Of a stretch of DNA of 13,036 nt, positions 6,815 through 13,036 are shown piece by piece. The notes under the pieces are model-generated. The model saw nothing but the letters and a program-made list of their open reading frames with translations. It had not been told where the DNA came from and did not search any database. Both the position numbers and the translations under genes were made by a program. Source of the DNA: DATEZO01 sp035255485. GTDB lineage: Bacteria; Pseudomonadota; Gammaproteobacteria; Burkholderiales; Burkholderiaceae_D. Each line of letters starts with the position of its first letter. Positions within the stretch are counted from its first letter, which is position 1. The DNA is taken from contig DATEZO010000025.1 in assembly GCA_035255485.1 (NCBI GenBank), positions 1 to 13,036 on the forward strand, read 5' to 3'.

Positions 6815-7587
6815 CAATCGAAAAATTGCCGGCCAAAACAGGATGGCTTTGGGTAAAGGAAGGGTTTGCCCTGTTTCGCAAGCAGCCGGCAGAGCTGTCC
6901 ACCCTGTTCCTGCTATACATATTCCTGATGTTCGCACTCGGCATCATTCCGGTACTCGGACAGTTGTTGCCATTGGTCCTGGTGCCGGTATTTTCGATGG
7001 CCTTCATGCAGGCATGCGCGCAAGTCGAACAAGGCAAGCGGGTCTATCCCAACTTGCTGCTGACCGGCTTCAGGTCGCCCGCTGTTCGCCCCTTGCTGAT
7101 CCTGGGCGTTCTGTATCTGTTGGCGGCGGTGCTGGCCATCGCTGCTTCTGCCCTGGTGGATGGCGGTGCCTTCTGGAACATGATGAGCGGCCAGGCGGCA
7201 CTGGACCCCAAAACCACTCGCGACGCCAACCTGATGCTGGCCATGCTGTGCGCCGCGATGGTATACGTGCCTGCGGCAATGGCATTCTGGTACGCTGCCC
7301 CCCTGGTTGCCTGGCAAGACATGGGGGTCGGCAAATCGCTCTTCTACAGCTTTTTTGCAGTGCGCAACGCCACCAGGGCTTTTCTGGTTTACGGCCTGGC
7401 ATGGGCGGCTCTGGGCGTGATTCTTCCGGCAATTGTCAGCAGTTTCATTGCGCTCCTGCTTGGAACCGCGATGGTCGCGATAGTCATTCTGCTACCCTTG
7501 TCGCTGGTGCTTACCGTCATCATGTATTGCTCGTTTTACTCCACTTACAAGTCCATTTTCGGCAAGCCGCCGCCGCAAGATCCGTAA
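6811..7587 (+). CDS. BPSS1780-family integral membrane protein, function unknown
   Basis: This is a 258-residue inner-membrane protein that I recognise as BPSS1780-like; the family has no known function. About six hydrophobic segments are visible: near 30-50, 52-70, 94-115, 141-167, 190-213 and 215-240. The N-terminus (KTGWLWVKEGFALFRKQP) is amphipathic and typical of the family. The C-terminus FGKPPPQDP is short and probably cytoplasmic. No catalytic motif is apparent. ATG 6811 overlaps the thrB stop codon by four bases (ATGA), which suggests coupled translation with homoserine kinase. A role in amino acid metabolism or export would be speculation, since the family also occurs away from thrB. 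No terminator with a T tract follows. Confidence 0.82.
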   Translation: MTIEKLPAKTGWLWVKEGFALFRKQPAELSTLFLLYIFLMFALGIIPVLGQLLPLVLVPVFSMAFMQACAQVEQGKRVYPNLLLTGFRSPAVRPLLILGVLYLLAAVLAIAASALVDGGAFWNMMSGQAALDPKTTRDANLMLAMLCAAMVYVPAAMAFWYAAPLVAWQDMGVGKSLFYSFFAVRNATRAFLVYGLAWAALGVILPAIVSSFIALLLGTAMVAIVILLPLSLVLTVIMYCSFYSTYKSIFGKPPPQDP

Positions 7588-7629
7588 CGTCATGACAGTT
7601 AATTGCCTTAGCCATGGCTGGGGCATCAA

Positions 7630-7658
7630 TTACCGCTAAGAATGTTTGTGGTTATACT
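7630..7658 (+). promoter_or_regulatory. Candidate promoter of the HD-GYP gene
   Basis: TTACCG (7630-7635, weak -35) and TATACT (7653-7658, 5 of 6 for -10) are separated by 17 bases, upstream of the HD-GYP start at 7721. The -35 is poor, so an activator or an alternative sigma factor is possible. The last two bases of the -10 box belong to the long inverted repeat at 7657-7689. Confidence 0.4.
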
Positions 7659-7689
7659 GGCATGCAGCATCTCCGATGCTGCATGCCAG
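7657..7689. repeat. Perfect 15-bp inverted repeat with 3-base loop upstream of the HD-GYP gene
   Basis: The arms CTGGCATGCAGCATC (7657-7671) and GATGCTGCATGCCAG (7675-7689) are exact reverse complements around TCC. No T tract follows on either strand, so it is not a standard intrinsic terminator. It begins at the end of the predicted -10 box and spans the expected start point, ending 31 bases before the ATG. It could be an operator, a 5' leader hairpin, or a 3'-end stabiliser for the upstream membrane-protein transcript. Confidence 0.9.
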
Positions 7690-7720
7690 AAGACATTACT
7701 CCCGGATAAGGAAGGCTCCC

Positions 7721-8947
7721 ATGATCAAGAAAATTCATGTGAGTGAACTGAAGATAGACATGTACATCCATGATCTCAGCTGTGACTGGATGGACCATCC
7801 ATTTGTGCGCGGCCAATTCAAGGTGTCATCCCCCAAAGAGATCCAAAAAATCATCGACGCCGGCATCCACGACGTATATATCGACACCACCAAGGGGCTT
7901 GACGCAGCGGATGCGCCGACAGTGCAGGAAGTCCAGGCGCGTATTGAACGCGAATTGGTCGATATGGCAGCGCAGCAACCTGCGCATGTGGTTCGTGTGG
8001 CATTTGACGAAGAATTGGTGCGGGCGCGACAAATCAAGAATCAGGCGCATCAGTTGGTGCGCACCGTAATGCAGGATGCACGACTGGGCAAAGCGATCGA
8101 ACTGGATCTGATCCAGCCGGTAGTTCAGGACATTACCGAATCGATTCTGCGCAATCCGGGTGCGCTGATCGGCCTGCTGCGCATCAAGACCAAGGATGAC
8201 TACACGTTCCTGCATTCCGTCAGCGTATGCACGCTGCTGGTTGCCTTTTGCCGCTCTCTCGCCATGGAATCCGGATTGACACAGCAGGCTGGCCTTGGCG
8301 GCTTGCTGCATGACACAGGCAAGGCATTGGTGCCGGACGATGTGCTCAACAAGGCGGGACGATTGACGGAGGAAGAATTCGACATCATCAAAAAGCATCC
8401 TGAAGACGGCTACAACATTCTTCTTGCCATGCCGGAAATCGGTGACATCCCGCTCGATATCACGCGGCATCATCACGAGCGCATGGACGGCAGCGGCTAT
8501 CCGGACAAACTCCCGGGAGACAAAATCAGCACGCTGGCGCAAATGGCGGCGATTGTCGATGTATACGATGCGATTACATCGGATCGCAGTTATCACAAAG
8601 GCATGTCGGCAGCCGATGCGCTGCGCAAGATTTACGAGTGGAGCAAATTCCATTTCAATCCTCGACATGCGCAGGCGTTCATGCGCTGCGTCGGCATCTA
8701 TCCGGTCGGCACGCTGGTATTGCTGGAATCCGGTCGCCTTGGCGTGGTTATCGAACCGCATGAAACCAATCTGCTGTCTCCCAAGGTCAATGTTTTCTTC
8801 AATACAAAATCCAACGTGTATATCAAGCCGCAATTGATCGATCTGGCAAAACCGCTGGGGCTGGGCGGCGGAGACAAGATCGTCAGTCACGAATCGCCGG
8901 CAAAGTGGAAAGTCGATCCGATGCGCTTTTTCGAAATGGCCGCATGA
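7721..8947 (+). CDS. DUF3391/HD-GYP cyclic-di-GMP phosphodiesterase
   Basis: This 408-residue cytoplasmic protein is predicted to hydrolyse cyclic di-GMP, lowering this second messenger and so influencing motility and biofilm formation. The N-terminal DUF3391 domain spans about residues 3-140 (IKKIHVSELKIDMYIHDL at its start). The HD-GYP domain spans about 145-325. Metal-binding and signature residues are all present: His165 (FLHSVSV), His197-Asp198 (LLHDTGK), HHHE at 250-253, DGSGYP at 256-261 and Asp280/Asp283 (DVYDAIT). A C-terminal extension to 408 has a beta-rich look (GTLVLLESGRLGVVIEP). No receiver domain or membrane segment is seen, so its input signal is unknown. A good ribosome site, AAGGAAGG (7708-7715), lies 5 bases before ATG 7721, so the in-frame TTG at 7646 is rejected as a start. 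It lies 117 bases before the suf regulator, which has its own promoter. Confidence 0.94.
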   Translation: MIKKIHVSELKIDMYIHDLSCDWMDHPFVRGQFKVSSPKEIQKIIDAGIHDVYIDTTKGLDAADAPTVQEVQARIERELVDMAAQQPAHVVRVAFDEELVRARQIKNQAHQLVRTVMQDARLGKAIELDLIQPVVQDITESILRNPGALIGLLRIKTKDDYTFLHSVSVCTLLVAFCRSLAMESGLTQQAGLGGLLHDTGKALVPDDVLNKAGRLTEEEFDIIKKHPEDGYNILLAMPEIGDIPLDITRHHHERMDGSGYPDKLPGDKISTLAQMAAIVDVYDAITSDRSYHKGMSAADALRKIYEWSKFHFNPRHAQAFMRCVGIYPVGTLVLLESGRLGVVIEPHETNLLSPKVNVFFNTKSNVYIKPQLIDLAKPLGLGGGDKIVSHESPAKWKVDPMRFFEMAA

Positions 8948-9006
8948 TTTGCAACACGAAAGAGTGGCGGCCTGATTCCCGATAAATAGCCCTGATAGAC
9001 GCATGG

Positions 9007-9035
9007 TTGCATCCCTTTTCAATTAGGACTATATT
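9007..9035 (+). promoter_or_regulatory. Candidate promoter of the suf operon
   Basis: TTGCAT (9007-9012) and TATATT (9030-9035, 5 of 6) are exactly 17 bases apart, which predicts a transcript start near 9042, about 23 bases before the regulator ATG at 9065. The -10 box sits in the middle of the inverted repeat at 9021-9045, so binding of a repressor there would block RNA polymerase. Confidence 0.6.
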
Positions 9036-9045
9036 AGTACCAATT
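9021..9045. promoter_or_regulatory. Probable IscR/Rrf2-type operator on the suf promoter
   Basis: AATTAGGACT (9021-9030) and AGTACCAATT (9036-9045) form an imperfect inverted repeat, 8 of 10 positions paired, around a 5-base centre. The 12 central bases GACTATATTAGT fit the core GACTRWWWYAGT of the E. coli IscR type-1 site, as I remember that consensus. The flanks do not match it well. The site covers the -10 box, as expected for autorepression by the regulator encoded just downstream. Confidence 0.6.
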
Positions 9046-9064
9046 AAAGCGCAGGGAGCATTCC

Positions 9065-9541
9065 ATGTTGCGAATGAGCAAATTGGCGGACTACGGTACG
9101 GTCATTCTGACCACGATGGTGCACGAACCGGAACGGGTGCGGAGCGCGGCGGACATCGCTGCGTTGATCCATGTTCCGGCGCCGACCGTCAGCAAGATTC
9201 TCAAGATATTGACGCGCGAAGGGCTGGTTGTTTCGCTGCGCGGCGCACGCGGTGGCTACCTGTTATCACGCCATCCCAGCCAGATCTCGGTTGCGGAAAT
9301 CATCAATGCAATGGATGGTCCGATCGGCATGACCGAATGCAGCATCACGCCGGGACTCTGTACACAGGAAACCGATTGCACCGTGCGTGCAAACTGGCAG
9401 CGCGTCAATCGCGTAGTCCTGCAGGCATTGCAGCAAGTTTCATTGGAACAGATGACCCAGCCGGTCACCGAACCGATCGACATCAGCGCCATCCAGGTAG
9501 CCCGCTCTGCTTCCGCAAAAGCGATGCGCGTAAATCAGTAG
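9065..9541 (+). CDS. Rrf2/IscR-family SUF system regulator
   Basis: This 158-residue winged-helix regulator belongs to the Rrf2 family, SUF-regulator subtype (like the 'SUF system Fe-S cluster assembly regulator' of Xanthomonas). The DNA-binding domain is at about residues 1-80: LADYGTVILTTMV, a recognition helix in VPAPTVSKILKILTREG (37-53), and the wing LRGARGGYLLSR (58-69). Cys92, Cys99 and Cys105 closely match the IscR cluster ligands (92, 98, 104), so it very likely holds a [2Fe-2S] cluster and reports Fe-S status. It lies first in the suf operon, 18 bases before sufB. It is probably autoregulated through the site at 9021-9045. The ribosome site AGGGAG (9053-9058) sits 6 bases before ATG 9065; ATG 9074 is a less likely start. 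I give no symbol because iscR and sufR are both used for different proteins. Confidence 0.92.
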   Translation: MLRMSKLADYGTVILTTMVHEPERVRSAADIAALIHVPAPTVSKILKILTREGLVVSLRGARGGYLLSRHPSQISVAEIINAMDGPIGMTECSITPGLCTQETDCTVRANWQRVNRVVLQALQQVSLEQMTQPVTEPIDISAIQVARSASAKAMRVNQ

Positions 9542-9559
9542 GATAGACGGAGAATACTC

Positions 9560-11008
9560 ATGACAGAAACAGCAAGCCCTCTCGACGAGCTGATCGGCAG
9601 CGAATACCAGCACGGTTTTGTCACCGAACTCGAAGTCGACACCGTCCCGCGCGGCTTGAGCGAGGACACGATTCGCATGATCTCGGCACGCAAGAACGAG
9701 CCACCGTTCATGCTGGAATGGCGATTGAAGGCGTATCGGCACTGGCTGACGCTGAAGGAGCCGGCTTGGTCCACCGCCAAGTATCCGCCGATCGATTATC
9801 AGGACATTATTTACTACTCGGCACCGAAGTCGCTGAAAGACCGCCCGAAAAGCCTGGATGAAGTCGATCCGGAATTGCTGCGCACCTATGAAAAGCTCGG
9901 CGTGCCGCTGAAGGAGCGCGAAATGCTGGCGGGCGTCGCAGTCGACGCGGTATTCGACAGTGTATCGGTCGGCACTACCTTCAAGGAAAAACTGGGCGAA
10001 CTCGGTATCATTTTCGGCTCGTTCTCGGATGCGGTGCGCGAGCATCCGGAACTGGTGCAAAAGTATCTCGGCTCGGTCGTGCCCTATACCGATAATTATT
10101 TCGCATCGCTGAACTCCGCGGTATTTTCCGATGGCTCCTTCTGCTACATCCCGCCCGGCGTGCGCTGCCCGATGGAGCTGTCAACCTATTTCCGTATCAA
10201 TGCCAAGGATACCGGCCAGTTCGAGCGCACGCTGATCATTGCCGATGAAGGCGCTTATGTCAGCTATCTCGAAGGCTGTACCGCACCAATGCGCGATGAA
10301 AACCAGTTGCATGCGGCGGTGGTGGAACTGATTGCGCTCGATAATGCGCAAATCAAGTATTCCACCGTGCAAAACTGGTATCCAGGCGACAAGGAAGGCA
10401 AGGGTGGGATTTACAATTTCGTCACCAAGCGCGGCGACTGCCGCGGCCCGAATTCACGCATCTCGTGGACCCAGGTGGAAACCGGCTCGGCAATCACCTG
10501 GAAATATCCAAGCGTGATTCTGCGTGGCGATAATTCGATCGGCGAATTCCACTCGGTTGCACTGACCAATAATTTCCAGCAAGCCGATACCGGCTCCAAG
10601 ATGATCCATATCGGTCGCAATACGCGCAGCACGATCGTCTCCAAAGGTATTTCAGCTGGCCGCGGCCAGAACGTTTATCGCGGACTGGTAAAGGTGCTGA
10701 AATCGGCGGAAGGCGCACGCAACTATACCCAATGCGACTCGCTGCTGCTGGGTGACCGCTGCGGCGCGCATACCTTCCCGTATATCGAGGTGAAAAATCC
10801 GACCGCGCAGGTCGAGCATGAAGCATCAACCTCGCGCATCGGCGAAGACCAGCTGTTCTATTGCATGCAGCGCGGGATTTCAGCGGAAGACGCCGTATCG
10901 ATGATCGTCAATGGTTTCTGCAAGGAAGTGTTCAAGGAACTGCCGATGGAATTCGCGGTGGAAGCGCAAAAATTGATGAGTGTGAGCCTGGAAGGCGCTG
11001 TTGGTTAA
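9560..11008 (+). CDS. sufB: Fe-S cluster scaffold subunit SufB
   Basis: SufB, 482 residues, is the scaffold of the SufBCD complex, on which [4Fe-4S] clusters are built before transfer to apoproteins. Residues matching known functional sites of E. coli SufB are visible: Cys240 in LEGCTAP (E. coli Cys254, sulfur entry), Cys392 in NYTQCDS (Cys405) and Glu421 in EHEAS (Glu434). The C-terminal helical segment that contacts SufC is seen around EDQLFYCMQRGISAEDA (429-445). No intein is present. GGAG (9550-9553) lies 6 bases before ATG 9560. It follows the regulator after 18 bases and precedes sufC by 19, so the genes form one operon. Confidence 0.97.
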   Translation: MTETASPLDELIGSEYQHGFVTELEVDTVPRGLSEDTIRMISARKNEPPFMLEWRLKAYRHWLTLKEPAWSTAKYPPIDYQDIIYYSAPKSLKDRPKSLDEVDPELLRTYEKLGVPLKEREMLAGVAVDAVFDSVSVGTTFKEKLGELGIIFGSFSDAVREHPELVQKYLGSVVPYTDNYFASLNSAVFSDGSFCYIPPGVRCPMELSTYFRINAKDTGQFERTLIIADEGAYVSYLEGCTAPMRDENQLHAAVVELIALDNAQIKYSTVQNWYPGDKEGKGGIYNFVTKRGDCRGPNSRISWTQVETGSAITWKYPSVILRGDNSIGEFHSVALTNNFQQADTGSKMIHIGRNTRSTIVSKGISAGRGQNVYRGLVKVLKSAEGARNYTQCDSLLLGDRCGAHTFPYIEVKNPTAQVEHEASTSRIGEDQLFYCMQRGISAEDAVSMIVNGFCKEVFKELPMEFAVEAQKLMSVSLEGAVG

Positions 11009-11027
11009 AAATATAAAGGAATGAATC

Positions 11028-11813
11028 ATGCTGGAAATCAGAAATCTGCAAGCCCGCGTGGAAGGCAAACAAATCCTGCGCGGCCTCGATCTCACCGTCA
11101 ATGCCGGTGAAGTACATGCCATCATGGGACCGAACGGTTCCGGCAAAAGCACGCTCTCGCAAGTACTGGCGGGGCGCGACAACTATGAAGTCACGGGTGG
11201 CGAAGTGCTTTACCAGGGCAAGGACCTGTTGCAGCTGCCGCCGGAAGAACGCGCGCGCGACGGTGTCTTTCTTGCATTCCAGTATCCGATTGAAATCCCC
11301 GGCGTCAGCAACGCCTATCTGCTGAAAGCGGCGCTGAACAATATTCGCAAGCATCGCGGCCTGCCGGAACTGGATGCAATGGAATTCCTGAGCCTGATCA
11401 AGGAAAAGATGAAACTGATGGAGATGAAGAGCGATCTACTGTACCGCTCCGTCAACGAAGGCTTTTCCGGTGGCGAGAAAAAGCGCAATGAAGTGCTGCA
11501 AATGGCGTTGCTGGAGCCGAAGCTGGCCATTCTCGACGAAACCGATTCCGGCCTCGACATCGACGCATTGCAGATTGTCGCCAAGGGCATCAATGCGCTG
11601 CGCAGTCCGGAACGCGCCATGATCATGGTGACCCATTACCAGCGCCTGCTCGATTACGTGGTGCCGGATTTCGTGCATGTGCTGTCGCAAGGCCGCATCG
11701 TCAAATCCGGCGGCAAGGAACTGGCGCTGGAGCTGGAACAGCGCGGCTACGGCTGGCTGGATGAGGCCGCATCCAAAAATGAAATGATTTCAAGTGGAGC
11801 GCTGGCGCTATGA
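11028..11813 (+). CDS. sufC: SUF system ABC ATPase SufC
   Basis: SufC, 261 residues, is the cytosolic ABC-type ATPase that drives conformational change in SufBCD; it is not a transporter. Walker A is GPNGSGKS (34-41), the Q-loop glutamine is Gln85 (AFQYP), the signature is FSGGEK (146-151), Walker B is LAILDE (166-171) with Glu171, and the switch histidine is His203 (VTHYQ). The motif ETDSGLDID is typical of SufC. A ribosome site AAAGGA (11015-11020) lies 7 bases before ATG 11028. An ATG at 11021 is out of frame. The stop overlaps the sufD start (ATGA), which suggests tight stoichiometric coupling. Confidence 0.97.
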   Translation: MLEIRNLQARVEGKQILRGLDLTVNAGEVHAIMGPNGSGKSTLSQVLAGRDNYEVTGGEVLYQGKDLLQLPPEERARDGVFLAFQYPIEIPGVSNAYLLKAALNNIRKHRGLPELDAMEFLSLIKEKMKLMEMKSDLLYRSVNEGFSGGEKKRNEVLQMALLEPKLAILDETDSGLDIDALQIVAKGINALRSPERAMIMVTHYQRLLDYVVPDFVHVLSQGRIVKSGGKELALELEQRGYGWLDEAASKNEMISSGALAL

Positions 11814-13036
11814 ACACTTCAGTCAGAGACCATTATCTCGCCGATTTCGCGCGTATCGCCTCAGCCCTTCCCGGCGCGCAATTGCCATGGCTGGACCGGG
11901 TCCGCAGCAGTGCGCTGGAACGCTTCGCGCAAACCGGCTTTCCGACCACCCGCGACGAGGACTGGAAATACACCAGCGTTGCGGCGCTTGAAAGAAAAAA
12001 TTTCAGTGCAATATCCGGCAGCAGCGCGGGAGAAACGGAAATTGCCTCGCTGGTCACCGGGCTTGCACTGGAAAACCAGGTGACGCACCCCGGCCATCTG
12101 CTGGTATTTCACAACGGATTCTATTCGGCTGCACTATCGGCGCCCAGCCGCCTGCCGGCCGGCGTCACATTATGCAGCCTGGCGGGCGCACTGGAACATG
12201 CCCCCGCGGCGCTCGAACCTTATTTGTCTGACACGCATGGGCAAACGCCGTTCGGCACACTGAATACCGCCCTGATGGCAGACGGCGCATATCTGCATGT
12301 GCCGCGCGGCACGGTGATCGAGGAGCCGATCCACCTGCTGTTCCTGTCGACGCAGCAGCATGCGGCGATTTACCCGCGCAACGTGCTGGTTGCCGAGCCG
12401 GGCGCGCAGGCAACCGTGATCGAACATTACGCAGGAATTGAAGGCGCGGAGTATTTCACCAATGCGGTGACACAAATCTTCACCGCGGATAATGCGCATA
12501 TCGAACATTACAAGCTGCAGCAGGAAACGCCGCAGGCTTTCCATGTGGCCGGCATTCATGCGCTGCAGAATCGGGACAGTCACCTGATTTCGCATTCGAT
12601 CTCGCTGGGCGCGGCGCTGGCGCGCAACGACATCACCACGGCATTCAATGCGCCCGGCTGCGATGTCACGCTCAACGGCCTGTATCTGGCCAACGGCCGT
12701 CAGCATGTGGATCATCACACTCGCGTCGATCATGGCCAGCCGAATGGCAGCAGCCGGGAATATTACCGCGGCGTGCTGGATGGCGCGGCACGCGCCGTGT
12801 TCAATGGCAAGGTGATCGTCCATCCTGGCGCGCAAAAGACCGACGCGCATCAGGCCAACCACAATTTGCTGCTCTCGCGCGATGCAGAAGTCGATACCAA
12901 GCCGGAACTCGAAATTTATGCTGACGATGTGAAATGCACCCACGGTGCCACCATCGGCCAGCTGGATCAGGACCAGCTGTTTTATCTGCGTTCGCGCGGT
13001 GTCGAGGAAGCAATGGCAAGAAGCCTGCTGGTGCAT
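11810..13036 (+). CDS. sufD: SUF complex subunit SufD, 3' end outside window
   Basis: SufD pairs with SufB in the SufBC2D complex and is needed for iron acquisition during cluster assembly. The window holds 409 codons, open to the edge, with no stop; a full-length SufD has about 420-450 residues, so only the end is missing. It begins MNTSVRDHYLADFARIAS at an ATG overlapping the sufC stop by four bases. The N-terminal helical region has FPTTRDEDWKYTSVAAL, the recognisable SufD 'DEDWKYT' segment. The beta-helix core follows. The C-terminal region holds YRGVLDGAARAVFNGKVIV, HPGAQKTDAHQANHNLLLS, then LEIYADDVKCTHGATIGQLD. His378 in CTHGATIG corresponds to the functionally important E. coli His360. 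sufS is a likely next gene, but it is outside the window. Confidence 0.96.
   Translation, partial: MNTSVRDHYLADFARIASALPGAQLPWLDRVRSSALERFAQTGFPTTRDEDWKYTSVAALERKNFSAISGSSAGETEIASLVTGLALENQVTHPGHLLVFHNGFYSAALSAPSRLPAGVTLCSLAGALEHAPAALEPYLSDTHGQTPFGTLNTALMADGAYLHVPRGTVIEEPIHLLFLSTQQHAAIYPRNVLVAEPGAQATVIEHYAGIEGAEYFTNAVTQIFTADNAHIEHYKLQQETPQAFHVAGIHALQNRDSHLISHSISLGAALARNDITTAFNAPGCDVTLNGLYLANGRQHVDHHTRVDHGQPNGSSREYYRGVLDGAARAVFNGKVIVHPGAQKTDAHQANHNLLLSRDAEVDTKPELEIYADDVKCTHGATIGQLDQDQLFYLRSRGVEEAMARSLLVH

Noticed and set aside
7596..7635. Imperfect hairpin (around AGCCATGGCT, 7610-7619) as terminator of the membrane-protein gene
   Set aside because: The outer stem has a 3-base bulge and no T tract follows, so it does not qualify as an intrinsic terminator.
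7826..9022. 398-codon minus-strand frame opposite the HD-GYP gene
   Set aside because: Antisense shadow of a complete HD-GYP protein; the translation has no recognisable fold.
12170..13036. 288-codon minus-strand frame at the right edge
   Set aside because: It lies opposite sufD, whose plus-strand frame is open from 11810 to the window end and carries clear SufD motifs.
1..13036. Defence system, prophage, insertion sequence, CRISPR array or tRNA gene
   Set aside because: No transposase, integrase, regular repeats, cloverleaf sequence or unfamiliar gene cluster was seen; every sizeable interval is filled by recognised chromosomal genes.

Overview
The window is ordinary bacterial chromosome, gene-dense and on both strands. 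Protein similarity and gene order suggest a betaproteobacterium, most likely in the Oxalobacteraceae (Herminiimonas, Herbaspirillum or Collimonas relatives). This placement is by recognition, not by a database search. I see no mobile elements, tRNA or rRNA genes, CRISPR arrays or phage genes. No gap between genes exceeds 150 bases.

Left part (1-4559, minus strand): a ZIP-family metal transporter cut by the window edge, a Tat-exported dienelactone hydrolase-like protein that has its own promoter and a terminator, and polA (DNA polymerase I) with all three activities intact. The start codon of polA directly abuts that of a divergent LOG-family gene.

Middle (4560-7587, plus strand): the LOG-family phosphoribohydrolase, a small secreted DUF2782 protein, homoserine kinase (thrB) and a six-helix BPSS1780-type membrane protein. 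The last two overlap by 4 bases. A DUF2782 gene between polA and thrB is an arrangement I recall from other proteobacteria; here a LOG gene is also present.

Right part (7721-13036, plus strand): a c-di-GMP phosphodiesterase of the DUF3391/HD-GYP type, then a SUF iron-sulfur cluster assembly operon. The operon is headed by its own Rrf2/IscR-like regulator, followed by sufB, sufC and sufD. sufD overlaps sufC by 4 bases and runs off the window. The regulator's promoter carries an inverted repeat whose core fits the IscR type-1 operator, which points to Fe-S-dependent autoregulation of the operon.

I found no convincing new multi-gene system. The items most worth a second look are regulatory: the IscR-like operator, a perfect 15-bp inverted repeat on the HD-GYP promoter, the abutting polA/LOG start codons, and a ZIP gene with no usable ATG.
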